From assembly GCF_004514475.2 (NCBI RefSeq), contig NZ_MYFO02000001.1, forward strand, positions 682,001 through 746,000: DNA of 64,000 bases, given 5' to 3'. The translations under genes were made by a program, and so were the position numbers. Shown here piece after piece: positions 1-8,867 of the stretch. Below the pieces are notes generated by a model. The model ran no database searches, had not been told where the DNA came from, and was given only the letters and a program-made list of their open reading frames with translations. The DNA comes from Paenibacillus athensensis (GTDB taxonomy: Bacteria > Bacillota > Bacilli > Paenibacillales > NBRC-103111). Within the stretch, counting starts at the first letter, position 1. Every line of letters starts with the position of its first letter.

Positions 1-78
1 GCAGCCGCGCCCCACCTCGTCGATTCCGGCTATGTGCGTCAGGCCGCGTTCCCATAACTGCTTTTCCTCATCCAGCAT
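1..78 (-). CDS. rnhB: Ribonuclease HII, N-terminal fragment (cut by window edge)
   Basis: Only the first 26 codons are inside the window. They translate to MLDEEKQLWERG followed by LTHIAGIDEVGRGC. GIDEVGRG is the first active-site motif of RNase HII, the enzyme that nicks RNA-DNA hybrids and removes misincorporated ribonucleotides; its Asp and Glu are metal ligands. A strong ribosome binding site (AAGGAGG, about 93-99) precedes the ATG at 78. In Bacillus rnhB directly follows rbgA; here rbgA lies more than 22 kb away on the same strand, so the intervening genes appear to split a conserved pair. The rest of the gene lies to the left, so its integrity cannot be judged. Confidence 0.85.
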   Translation of the reverse strand, partial: MLDEEKQLWERGLTHIAGIDEVGRGC

Positions 79-197
79 TGTGATGTCCCCCTCCTCCTTC
101 CATTATAAAAGAAAGCGGCGTTTTGTTGAATGCATGCAGCCAATTTCCTTACAAGCTTCACACATCGCCGGCATCCGGACACGCCGCTCGGGCAAGC

Positions 198-221
198 AAA
201 AAGGCTGCCAATGCGGCAGCC
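198..221 (-). terminator. Intrinsic terminator after the PKS operon
   Basis: On the minus strand a 7-bp perfect stem (GGCTGCC/GGCAGCC, 5-nt loop) is followed by five T residues. It lies between the polyketide synthase stop codon and the start of rnhB, so it probably ends the long accessory operon and insulates rnhB. Confidence 0.75.
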
Positions 222-254
222 TCAGCGCTTTATGAAAAGAAATAGGAAATTTGT

Positions 255-413
255 TTACTTTAAAAATAGATACCGTCTGGCCGAATCTTCAGCCGGATTG
301 GCCAGCGACTGCACCCCAGACGCTGTTTCTTCGCTGCTGGCCGCTGCTCCCTCGGTCACGGCGGAAATGCTTTCCACCGACATCAGGACTTTCGAGGTCT
401 GTTCTGCAGCCGC
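255..413 (-). pseudogene. Possible remnant of a methyl-accepting chemotaxis protein C-terminus
   Basis: In a different frame from the PKS, starting right at its stop codon, about 52 codons read AAEQTSKVLMSVESISAVT and then ISAVTEGAAASSEETA, ending at a TGA at 255. This resembles the alpha-helical signalling tail of methyl-accepting chemotaxis proteins, which typically reads IAAVTEEAAASSEE. No start codon or ribosome binding site of its own is evident, and the upstream part of such a protein is missing. I read it as a leftover 3' end against which the PKS gene abuts, which would mark a recombination junction. Chance resemblance in a low-complexity Ala/Ser/Glu stretch is the alternative. Confidence 0.45.
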
Positions 414-3400
414 TATGCGAGGCTTGCTTCCGCTTCGCGCTCCGGCTGCAACCGTTCCGTCAATTGGTCGGTAAGCCGACATCCAAGCCCGCTGATGGAT
501 AGCCCGCTCAGTAAATCGCCCACCATCGGCGCTTGGGTAAATTCGCTCAGCAGTCGGTTGCGCAGCTTGATCGCCATCATCGAATCGAGCCCGATTTCCG
601 GCAGCGATTTGCTTGTATCAAGCGCATTGGCTTCAAAATGCAGCAATTCGGCGACAATTCCGGCGAACCGATCCGCTACCAATCTTTGGCGCTCCGCTTC
701 CTCCAGCGGTTGCAGCAGCTCCAGCCAGTCGATTCCGCCTGAAGTGGAATCCGCAGTTGCGGCTCCCTCCTGTTGATCCAACAGGTTCAACAGCGCAATA
801 TCGGGATACAATCTGCGTACAGCCCGCCATTCCGCAGAAAGCACCGCAACCTGAGCGCAATCCTGACCGCTCAAATGCTCCAGCAAATGCCGGCCTTCGC
901 CCGGCCGGATACAGTCGATGCCGTTTTCCTGAAAATGCGCCGTCAAATTGAGCCGGTCCACCATTCCTTCCGACCACGGTCCCCAGTTAATGCTCATGGC
1001 TGGCAGACCGAGCGACCGACGATGGAATGCCAGTGCATCCATAAACGCGTTGCCTGCGGCGTAATTGCCTTGACCCGGCGGCGGCAGCAGCGCGGCAAGG
1101 GAGGAATACAGGATGAAAAATTCCAGCGGCTGATCAATCAAAGCCCGATGCAGCCCCCATGCCCCCTTGACTTTGGGATCGTAAGCCTCGTCAAAGCCGG
1201 CCGCATCCATTTGTGCCAGCAGCGTGTCCTTGAGCGTTCCGGCACTGTGAATGACGCCGCAAATCGGCGGGTTTCCGTTGAGCGTGTAAGCGTCGATATA
1301 GGCATGCAACGCTGCTTCGTCAGCCACATCCAGACGAACTACCTGCACATCCACCCCAGCAGCTTCCAGCTCGCGCACGAATGCGACGCGCTCCGCTTCC
1401 GCGCAGTCCGTTTGCAGCAGCGTCCAGTCACGACGCTCGGGCAACCCGCTGCGCCCAAGCAGCAGCAAGCGCCGCGCCCCTCGTTCCGCCAGCAAGCGCG
1501 CCGCTTCCCGCCCCAGCGCGCCAAAAGCGCCTGTAACGAGATAGGCCCCTTCCGGCCGGCAGCGCATGGGCAGCGCGCCGGCCGTGACCGCAGATGCCAT
1601 CTGCATACGCAGAACATAACGCTGCCCGTTCCGGTAAGCGATTTGATCCTCTACAGCAGCTTCTCGGCCGCTTACGAGTTCGTCGACAAGCTGGCGAGCA
1701 GACGAACCTGCATCTGCTGCCGGATCAAGATCGATATTCGCTCCCCAGTAGCCGCGATACTCCTGCTGCCCGATAGCCCGGCCCAATCCCCAAGCCGCGG
1801 CTTGAAAAATGGCTTGCGCTTCGGCAACGCCTTCTCCGCTTGACGGCTTGCTGTCGAAGCCTGCTCCCTGCTGTGCACCGTGCGTTACGCACCAGACTCG
1901 CAGCGGAACGTGCCGTCTGGCTACGCTCTGCATCGTATACAGCAGCGAATGGCAACCAAGCGTCCGGATTTTTTCCCAATGCGCGTTCTCCGGCTTATCC
2001 ATAAGATCGACCGACGGCACGTCCAAATTCCAGACATGCACAATGCCGCGAAGTCTCCCGCCAAAGGCATGCAGCGCATCGTTGATCAGCATATCGTAAT
2101 GAGCCGGCTTGCGCGGATCAAGCTGCGTTCCGGTCGTCGCAGCTGTAAATTTGTAATTGCCGCCGAATACCGGCTCTGCCAGATAAGCTTCAAAGTCCCG
2201 ATCGTATAGCTGCGACGCCGCTGCTTTGGCCATGCCCGACGCATCGCCGAGAAACAACCAGACATCGCGTCGGGTTCTCCGCTGCTCTTCTTGCGGCGGA
2301 GACGCGGCTTGCCACTGCGGCTCGTAGAACCAGCGCTTCAGCTGGCTTCCGGCGATTTTCCCCGCGCCAGCATCCACTGTTTGTTTCACAAAATCGAGAA
2401 ACTCGGCTACAATCCGGCCGGAAGCGTCATAAATCCGCAGATCGCCTTGCGTGATTCGCGAATTGCGCTTGCTGACCCGGCTATGTGCCCACAGCGTACC
2501 GGAGGGACGTCGGTAATAGCGCACTTGCCCGATCCTCACCGGAATGCGGAACTCCTCTTGCGACTCCACGGGCGTCTCGCCCTCCTTCGGAAATTCCGCT
2601 GCCAGCAGCGTCTGGAAGCAAGCGTCCATCCAGCGGGGGTGAAAGTTATAACCTGCTGCTTCCTCTATGGACATTTCCAGACGAATCTCCGCCCATGCCT
2701 CGTCTTCGCCCAGATATACCTCCGAGATGCCCTGAAAGCCCGGCCCGTAGTCGAATCCCATATTGCGCAAAATCCGATAGGCTTGATCGCGTTCCATGCG
2801 ACGCGGCATCTGCTCCCGAGCGGCCGCCAGATCTACGTTGGCATGCTTCAAGCCCGGCTGCAGCTGACGTACCTGTCCAGAGGCGTGGAGCGTATACGGA
2901 CTTCCCGCCGCGTCCCCTCCGGCAAAAATGTGGAACGTGCCTTTGTTTACATCCAAATAATGCTGCGTCAGCACAACCGAGGTCGACTGAGGCAGCGTCA
3001 GGCTGCGATGCAGCTCGATCTGCTCCAGCGCATAGCTGCCCGCTCCCACAGCGGCTTCCAGCGCGCCCATTGTCGCTTCCACATAACCCGCTGCCGGAAA
3101 GATCGTCTGTCCGAGCACCCGATGATCGCGCAGATACGGAAATCGAATCAGGCTGACTTCTCCCTCCCAGGCCGGCATCGCTCCGAGCAGCGGGCGGCCC
3201 AGCAGCGGATGATCGCGATGACCGAGGCGAATATGGCGAATGAAATCCGGCTCGTGCCAAAAAGTCGTCTGCTGCCACGGATAGGACGGCAGCTTGCGCC
3301 AACGGGCATGCGGATACAGCGCCCGCCAGTCCGGCTCAATTCCCCACACATATAGCTCGGCCAACGAACGAAGCATGGCTTCGTGCTCGTCTTCCTTGCG

Positions 3401-6274
3401 GCGAATCGACGCCACTGCCAGCGCGGTTCGCTCGCCAAAGCATTCCAGCAAAGCTCCCGTCAATACCGGGTGCGCGCCAATTTCCAAGAAAACCTCATAG
3501 CCCGAATCTGCCAGGTTTTCTATGACCGGAGCGAAGCGCACGGCCTGCCTGACGTTGCCCCACCAATATGCCGCATCGGTCGAAGCGCCGTCCACCTGTA
3601 CCCCCGTAACCGTCGAATAGAGCGGCAGCTTTGGCTCGTTTGCCGGAATCCCTTCCAGACTGCCCAGCAGCTCATCCTTGATCGACTCCATGTAATGGCT
3701 GTGAAAAGGAGCCTGCACCTTCAGCTTTCTGCAAAAATAAGACAAGCCCGCCGCTTTTTGCAAAACTCGCTCCAGCGCCTCGGCATCGCCGGCCAGCGTT
3801 ACTGAAGCCGGACTGTTGATGGCGGCAATGCATACACTCTCCTGCTCCCCGTCCAGCAGCGCCGCTGCCGCTGCTTCGCCCGCGCCGACGGCAGCCATGC
3901 CGCCCATCCCGCTTAGCCGCTGCAGCAGCCGGCTGCGGTGGTAGACGACGCGCAGCGCGTCGTCCAGCGAATACACGCCCGCTTCATAGAAAGCGGCCAC
4001 TTCACCGGCGCTGTGACCGACGATGGCTTCGGGGACGATGCCCCACGAACGCCAGAGCGCAGCCAGCGCCACTTGCAAGGCGAAGCTGATCGGCATGGAC
4101 ACGCCTGTTTCGTCCATCAGACTGTCCGCTTCGCTTTTGTGCAGCTCAGCCAGCATGGACCAGCCGGCCAGCTCGGCAAACAAACGGTCGCAGCGCGCCA
4201 GCTCCGCAGCAAATACCGGCTCCAGCTGCAGCAGCTGTCGGCCCATGCCGTACCATTGCGGGCCCATGCCCGAGAATACCCATACGAGCTTGGGCCGGAC
4301 GGCTGCCGCTTTCCCGCTGGCGCTGTTGGTGGAGCCTTGCTCCTGCAGCGATGCCTCCATCACCTGCAGCAGCCCGGCGCTATCGCGGCCGACAAACGCT
4401 TGCCGCTGCCTGTGGTGCTCGCGACGGCTGCCGGCGCTCCAGAGCAAATCGGCAAGCACATCGCTGCCGGTCTCCGACTGAACGCCCGCTGCCTGCAGCG
4501 CCTGCTTATAGGCTGCTGCAAGCCGCGATAGGCCCTCTGCCCTGCGCGCCGAAATCGGCAGCAAATACGAGCGGGCCGGCGAAGCGATCAAAGCTGCCGC
4601 TGCCGCATCTCGGTTTTTGGGCAGCGCTAATTTCGGCTCCATGCCCGCCGCACCGGCTGTTGTCGACGAAGCGAGTCCGCTTGCCGAATGATCCGCCAAC
4701 GCAGCTTCGATGCGGACAGAGGCAGCTGCAGGTTCAGCGGGCTGCCCGCTTCTCGCCAACCCCTTACCGGAAGCGGCTGACTCTGCGCCAAGCGCTGCAT
4801 GAACCGCGTCATCAGCGGCGGCATGCGCCATTGCGCTCCCCGATGCTTCCGCCACGGCTGCCGCCGTTAGCTCGGCAGCCGTTATCCCAGCCTTCACATC
4901 GCTTGCAGCAGCGCAGCCGGCCGCTTCCTCGCAAGTCGCTTCACGAACGATTACGTGCGCATTCGTACCGCCGTATCCAAACGAGTTGACGGCAGCTGCC
5001 GCCACGCCTGAGTCCACAGGCCACGGCTCCAGCGCCGTTGGCACGCGCAGCTTCCATGCCGCAAACGGAATCGCCGGATTCGGATCCTGAAAGTGCAAAT
5101 TGCCGGGGATTTGCCGATGCCGCAGCGCCAGCACCGTCTTGATCAGTCCAGCGACACCTGCCGCCGACTCGGTATGACCGATATTGGTTTTGCAGGAGCC
5201 GACTACGAGATCGGGCGTTGCGTCCGACCGTTCGCTGTATGCCGCCGCAATCGCTCGCGCTTCAATCGGATCGCCAACGGGTGTGCCCGTCCCGTGAGCC
5301 TCCACATAATGAACGTCCGACGCAGCCAATCCGCTCCTGGCCAGCGTTTCGCGAATCAGCTTTTCCTGAGCCTCGGAGCTGGGTACTGTAATGCCCACCG
5401 TATGTCCGTCCTGATTGACTCCACTGGCCATAATGACCGCTTGAATCGGATCGCCCGCAGCAAGCGCGTCCGACAGCCGCTTCAAGACAACGACGCCAAC
5501 GCCTTCGCCGCGCACGTAACCGTTCGCTGAAGCGTCGAAGGTCTTGCAGCGCCCGTCCGGCGACAAAAAGCCACCCCGGCTCTCCACCAGTGTATATTGA
5601 GGTGTAAAAATCAATACTACCCCGCCAGCCAGAGCTACTTCGCTTTCTCCCTTGCGCAAGCTTTCACAGGCCAAATGCAGCGAAACGAGCGAGGAGGAGC
5701 AGGCCGTATCGACAGTCATCGAGGGGCCGCGAAAATCGTAAATGTATGAAATCCGGTTCGAAATCATCGTGGTCATGCTGCTGGCCGCCGTATAAGGACC
5801 GGCATCGCGCTGATACGGATCGCCGAACTGCAGGGCATGGTAGTCCAGAGCAAACGCGCCGATAAACACGCCGACATCGCGACCACGAAGCTGCCTGGGC
5901 TGCAGGCCGCCGTCCTCCAGCGCCTCCCAGGTCACCTCCAGCAAATGGCGCTGCTGCGGGTCCATATGGTGAGCTTCATGCGGAGAAATACCAAAAAATT
6001 CCGGATCAAACTGATCGATACCGTCAATAAAACCGCCGTATCGCGTGACCATTTTGCCCGGCTTTTCACGGTCCGGATGGTAGAAATCCGACATGCGCCA
6101 GCGTTCGGCCGGCACCTCCACAATCGCATCGCGACCTTGCTTGAGCAGCTCCCAAAAATCGTCAGGTCCTTTGACGCCTCCCGGAAACCTGCAGCCGATG
6201 CCCACAATCGCAATGTCCTCTTCCCTTGCTCGCGCCGAAGCGGTTGCTGGCTTTGGCCAAATTTGCTTTGACAT
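413..6274 (-). CDS. Single-module type I polyketide synthase (KS-AT-DH-KR-ACP)
   Basis: This 1953-residue multienzyme would condense acyl and malonyl units and reduce and dehydrate the beta-carbon. Domains in order: ketosynthase from about residue 17 (DTACSSS with Cys near 192, EAHGTGT His near 326, NIGHTESAAG His near 366); acyltransferase about 675-975 (GHSAGEVAAF, Ser near 754; APFHSHYM at the specificity loop, closer to malonyl- than methylmalonyl-type); dehydratase about 1020-1280 (YLRDHRVLG, His near 1049; HPRWMDACFQ, Asp near 1216); ketoreductase about 1560-1790 (VTGAFGALG; YSSLAALLP; QGNYAAGNAFMDALA, Tyr near 1738); carrier domain with GLDSMMAI, Ser near 1897. There is no enoylreductase, methyltransferase or thioesterase, so release is unexplained. 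An Ala-rich linker of over 100 residues joins KS and AT. It is the last gene of the operon. Iterative action is an inference. Confidence 0.93.
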   Translation of the reverse strand: MSKQIWPKPATASARAREEDIAIVGIGCRFPGGVKGPDDFWELLKQGRDAIVEVPAERWRMSDFYHPDREKPGKMVTRYGGFIDGIDQFDPEFFGISPHEAHHMDPQQRHLLEVTWEALEDGGLQPRQLRGRDVGVFIGAFALDYHALQFGDPYQRDAGPYTAASSMTTMISNRISYIYDFRGPSMTVDTACSSSLVSLHLACESLRKGESEVALAGGVVLIFTPQYTLVESRGGFLSPDGRCKTFDASANGYVRGEGVGVVVLKRLSDALAAGDPIQAVIMASGVNQDGHTVGITVPSSEAQEKLIRETLARSGLAASDVHYVEAHGTGTPVGDPIEARAIAAAYSERSDATPDLVVGSCKTNIGHTESAAGVAGLIKTVLALRHRQIPGNLHFQDPNPAIPFAAWKLRVPTALEPWPVDSGVAAAAVNSFGYGGTNAHVIVREATCEEAAGCAAASDVKAGITAAELTAAAVAEASGSAMAHAAADDAVHAALGAESAASGKGLARSGQPAEPAAASVRIEAALADHSASGLASSTTAGAAGMEPKLALPKNRDAAAAALIASPARSYLLPISARRAEGLSRLAAAYKQALQAAGVQSETGSDVLADLLWSAGSRREHHRQRQAFVGRDSAGLLQVMEASLQEQGSTNSASGKAAAVRPKLVWVFSGMGPQWYGMGRQLLQLEPVFAAELARCDRLFAELAGWSMLAELHKSEADSLMDETGVSMPISFALQVALAALWRSWGIVPEAIVGHSAGEVAAFYEAGVYSLDDALRVVYHRSRLLQRLSGMGGMAAVGAGEAAAAALLDGEQESVCIAAINSPASVTLAGDAEALERVLQKAAGLSYFCRKLKVQAPFHSHYMESIKDELLGSLEGIPANEPKLPLYSTVTGVQVDGASTDAAYWWGNVRQAVRFAPVIENLADSGYEVFLEIGAHPVLTGALLECFGERTALAVASIRRKEDEHEAMLRSLAELYVWGIEPDWRALYPHARWRKLPSYPWQQTTFWHEPDFIRHIRLGHRDHPLLGRPLLGAMPAWEGEVSLIRFPYLRDHRVLGQTIFPAAGYVEATMGALEAAVGAGSYALEQIELHRSLTLPQSTSVVLTQHYLDVNKGTFHIFAGGDAAGSPYTLHASGQVRQLQPGLKHANVDLAAAREQMPRRMERDQAYRILRNMGFDYGPGFQGISEVYLGEDEAWAEIRLEMSIEEAAGYNFHPRWMDACFQTLLAAEFPKEGETPVESQEEFRIPVRIGQVRYYRRPSGTLWAHSRVSKRNSRITQGDLRIYDASGRIVAEFLDFVKQTVDAGAGKIAGSQLKRWFYEPQWQAASPPQEEQRRTRRDVWLFLGDASGMAKAAASQLYDRDFEAYLAEPVFGGNYKFTAATTGTQLDPRKPAHYDMLINDALHAFGGRLRGIVHVWNLDVPSVDLMDKPENAHWEKIRTLGCHSLLYTMQSVARRHVPLRVWCVTHGAQQGAGFDSKPSSGEGVAEAQAIFQAAAWGLGRAIGQQEYRGYWGANIDLDPAADAGSSARQLVDELVSGREAAVEDQIAYRNGQRYVLRMQMASAVTAGALPMRCRPEGAYLVTGAFGALGREAARLLAERGARRLLLLGRSGLPERRDWTLLQTDCAEAERVAFVRELEAAGVDVQVVRLDVADEAALHAYIDAYTLNGNPPICGVIHSAGTLKDTLLAQMDAAGFDEAYDPKVKGAWGLHRALIDQPLEFFILYSSLAALLPPPGQGNYAAGNAFMDALAFHRRSLGLPAMSINWGPWSEGMVDRLNLTAHFQENGIDCIRPGEGRHLLEHLSGQDCAQVAVLSAEWRAVRRLYPDIALLNLLDQQEGAATADSTSGGIDWLELLQPLEEAERQRLVADRFAGIVAELLHFEANALDTSKSLPEIGLDSMMAIKLRNRLLSEFTQAPMVGDLLSGLSISGLGCRLTDQLTERLQPEREAEASLA

Positions 6275-6295
6275 GCGTTCGAACCTTCCTTCCTC

Positions 6296-8830
6296 TTATG
6301 TTGTCGCCGTTGGCGTCCATACGCCAATCACAGGGCTGACGTCGCCGCCGGCTCCCTGCACCAGACTATAACCTGACGCGTAAAGGTTATTCCAAGCATC
6401 CACAGCGATTTTGGCTGCATTGACATTGACGGTCGTCGATAACAACGTACCGTCCGCATCGTACACATCCAGACTGTAATCGCTCGTCTGAGCGCCGCTC
6501 CCCTTATAGGAAAGCACATACAAGCGACCGCCCCCGTCCACAGCCAGATCCAGGTAATGCACGCTCGCGTCCTGCCGCAACGTCAAACAAGGCGACGAAC
6601 CGAAATAGTTATAATTATTGCCGTAAATATCGAACGCCTGCAGCCTTCTGTTTCCGGCCTCCAGCACAAGCAGTCCCCCGTCAGGCGCGACCTCGACAGC
6701 GACCGGCTGCTGCAGCAAACCCGCTCTCGTGCCCGTTCCTCCAATAGCGTATGGACCTGGCGCAGCTGCATCGGCAACCGGCTGATCGCTAAGTTGGACG
6801 ATTTGCAGCATATTGGCCGAAGCGCTCACGGCTGCAGCAAAGCCCGCCGGATGTACGGCCAGATCGCTGACTGTGCTCAGTGTCAAATATCCGCGCGAGC
6901 GACCTGTCGGAAACTCAAACGCCCCGGCTTCGCCCAGCTTCATGTCGCGCAGCGCAAAGGGCGCCGTTCGCGTATCAAAAAACAAATTATCGCTCGCTTC
7001 ATCCCCCGCAGCCAAGGTTGTAAACGTATAAAAGCCGCATGACGGCGGATTTAGCGCAATTCCCGGATTGGAAGAAATCGAAATGGCCTCCAGACGATAC
7101 AGCTGCTGACCGCTGGAGCCCCCTGCTGAGCAAGGCGATGCTTGCGTACCCGAAGCTCTCCAGCCAAACAACAGCGTATTATCCGCGACGTTCAGAGAAA
7201 GGCCCGTTAATTGGCATAGATGCGTTCCGACGTTGCTGCAATCCAGATTGGCCAGCGTGGCTGTTCCCATGCTTGCCGCAGGCTGCCAGCTGTACCCGGT
7301 TTGCGGATCATACGCAAGCTGCATCGCCGGCCGATAACCGTCTGACGCTGTCGATGCCGCTTCGCTTAATGTTAAGACCAAAGGAACTGCCGCTGTACCT
7401 TGAGCTGTCCCCTGTCCAACAACGGCCCCCGCAGAATCATACACCGTAATCGCTGCCGTTACGCAAGCCTCGCGCGGAACATTGGCAAAATCCGCCGCCA
7501 GCGGCGATTCAGTCCATAACCCCTGCATCTCATCTGTCGCCGAACGGGATTGTCCGTTACCCTGCCAGTGCAGCTCGTAGCGCACCGCTGTCAGCGGCCA
7601 AGCCCCATGTCGCGGGTCCGGAACAACTTGAACCGCCGAAGACACAATCAATTGCATGCTGGTCGTTTGCGAAAAAACAGCCGGTACGGACAGCGTTTCG
7701 ACGATGCCGCTAACCACACCTGTTTGCAAGGTCGAGGCAAAGCCGGATAGCGGCCAGTTGATCCCCTGCGCCGCTTGAATCAACGCATTGTCGTCATAGG
7801 CATTGCGCAGCTTTTTTAGCAAATTCGGTAGAGACCCGCCGAACAGCAGCGTTCCGATACTTGCGCTTAATTGATCAATGGCCTCTTGCGCCGATTGCGC
7901 CTGGGTCAAAGCTGCTGCAGCCCCCATCAGTTCGTTTAGAACCTTGACGTCGGTCGTCAGACTGTTGTACCAGTCCGGCGTGGTAAAATTGCCTGCCGAC
8001 TTCATGATCCACGGCACGGCATACCCCAGCACTGCCGATACCAGCCACGGCAGCGGACTTGCAACGGCATTCCAGCCAAGCGCTCCCAGCGTTCCGAATG
8101 TCCAGCGCACAGACGCGGTGCCAGAAGGCGCAGTAAAACCGATCGTGATGGCAGAAGCACCCGCTTGCATCCCCTCGATCATCAAGGTTGGAGCTAACAA
8201 ACCGGCGAACTTCATCGTTTCCGTCTCCAACGGCGAATTTTGGGGTAAACGTGACGTCCAGTTGTCCGGCCGCAGCATCGCTCCATTCTCATCCAAAAAC
8301 TCGACATATACACTGTAAAATGCGGGATACACATTTTCTAAAACCGCCTGGACCTCCAGCGTTTGCGTATTCACGCTAAGTGAGACGATCGCCATTCCGT
8401 ATTGTGCATCAAACTGATTTGCCGTCCAGGTATAGCCGGCAAGCGGCGGCGTCACCGGCTGATAGGAACCGCTGCTGCCTGCCTGCACAGCCCACAGCTT
8501 GTTTTCCAAAGCGTTATCCTGCTTGACCAATTGCAGCGTGCCTTGAATCAGCGGCCCGGCAGCGTTCAGCGTCGTCGCCGACAAATTGTATTGGTATACC
8601 GGACTTGTCCCCAGCGTACCGGCTTGCACAAGCGTCGCCCACCCTCCGGAAACCGTCGCCGGTCCCTGCTGACTGATCGAAGTACCCAGATTGTAAAGCG
8701 GATTGGATTGACTGTTGATATAGCCGACCACGACGGCACTGAGCGCCGGATCGGGAGACGACAGCTCCGGATGCGCCCCTGTCAGCGCGACGGCATAATC
8801 CATCGGCGACGGTCCGCTTTGACTTGTCAT
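6296..8830 (-). CDS. Large protein of unknown function with C-terminal NHL-like propeller, paralogue of the 14102-18013 gene
   Basis: This 844-residue protein has no recognised catalytic domain. Its N-terminal part (YAVALTGAHPEL, YNLGTSISQQGPA, SGGWATLV) aligns with the 1303-aa protein at the head of the operon. A hydrophobic Ala/Gly/Trp-rich stretch lies near residues 255-285. The C-terminal part has NHL-type beta-propeller blades (GLLQQPVAVEVAPDGGLLVL, EAGNRRLQAFDIYGN, YLDLAVDGGGRLYVLSYKG), also matched in the paralogue. No signal peptide is visible. The start is supported by GGAGGG six bases upstream. It lies 21 bp before the PKS and 37 bp after the pentapeptide gene, so the genes are probably co-transcribed. 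Compared with the paralogue it lacks the basic His-rich N-terminus and the inserted DLD/WxIT modules. A scaffold or binding role is a guess. Confidence 0.85.
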   Translation of the reverse strand: MTSQSGPSPMDYAVALTGAHPELSSPDPALSAVVVGYINSQSNPLYNLGTSISQQGPATVSGGWATLVQAGTLGTSPVYQYNLSATTLNAAGPLIQGTLQLVKQDNALENKLWAVQAGSSGSYQPVTPPLAGYTWTANQFDAQYGMAIVSLSVNTQTLEVQAVLENVYPAFYSVYVEFLDENGAMLRPDNWTSRLPQNSPLETETMKFAGLLAPTLMIEGMQAGASAITIGFTAPSGTASVRWTFGTLGALGWNAVASPLPWLVSAVLGYAVPWIMKSAGNFTTPDWYNSLTTDVKVLNELMGAAAALTQAQSAQEAIDQLSASIGTLLFGGSLPNLLKKLRNAYDDNALIQAAQGINWPLSGFASTLQTGVVSGIVETLSVPAVFSQTTSMQLIVSSAVQVVPDPRHGAWPLTAVRYELHWQGNGQSRSATDEMQGLWTESPLAADFANVPREACVTAAITVYDSAGAVVGQGTAQGTAAVPLVLTLSEAASTASDGYRPAMQLAYDPQTGYSWQPAASMGTATLANLDCSNVGTHLCQLTGLSLNVADNTLLFGWRASGTQASPCSAGGSSGQQLYRLEAISISSNPGIALNPPSCGFYTFTTLAAGDEASDNLFFDTRTAPFALRDMKLGEAGAFEFPTGRSRGYLTLSTVSDLAVHPAGFAAAVSASANMLQIVQLSDQPVADAAAPGPYAIGGTGTRAGLLQQPVAVEVAPDGGLLVLEAGNRRLQAFDIYGNNYNYFGSSPCLTLRQDASVHYLDLAVDGGGRLYVLSYKGSGAQTSDYSLDVYDADGTLLSTTVNVNAAKIAVDAWNNLYASGYSLVQGAGGDVSPVIGVWTPTATT

Positions 8831-8867
8831 AAGGTTCCCTCCTGTATACTCGCCTCGAATCGCTTCT

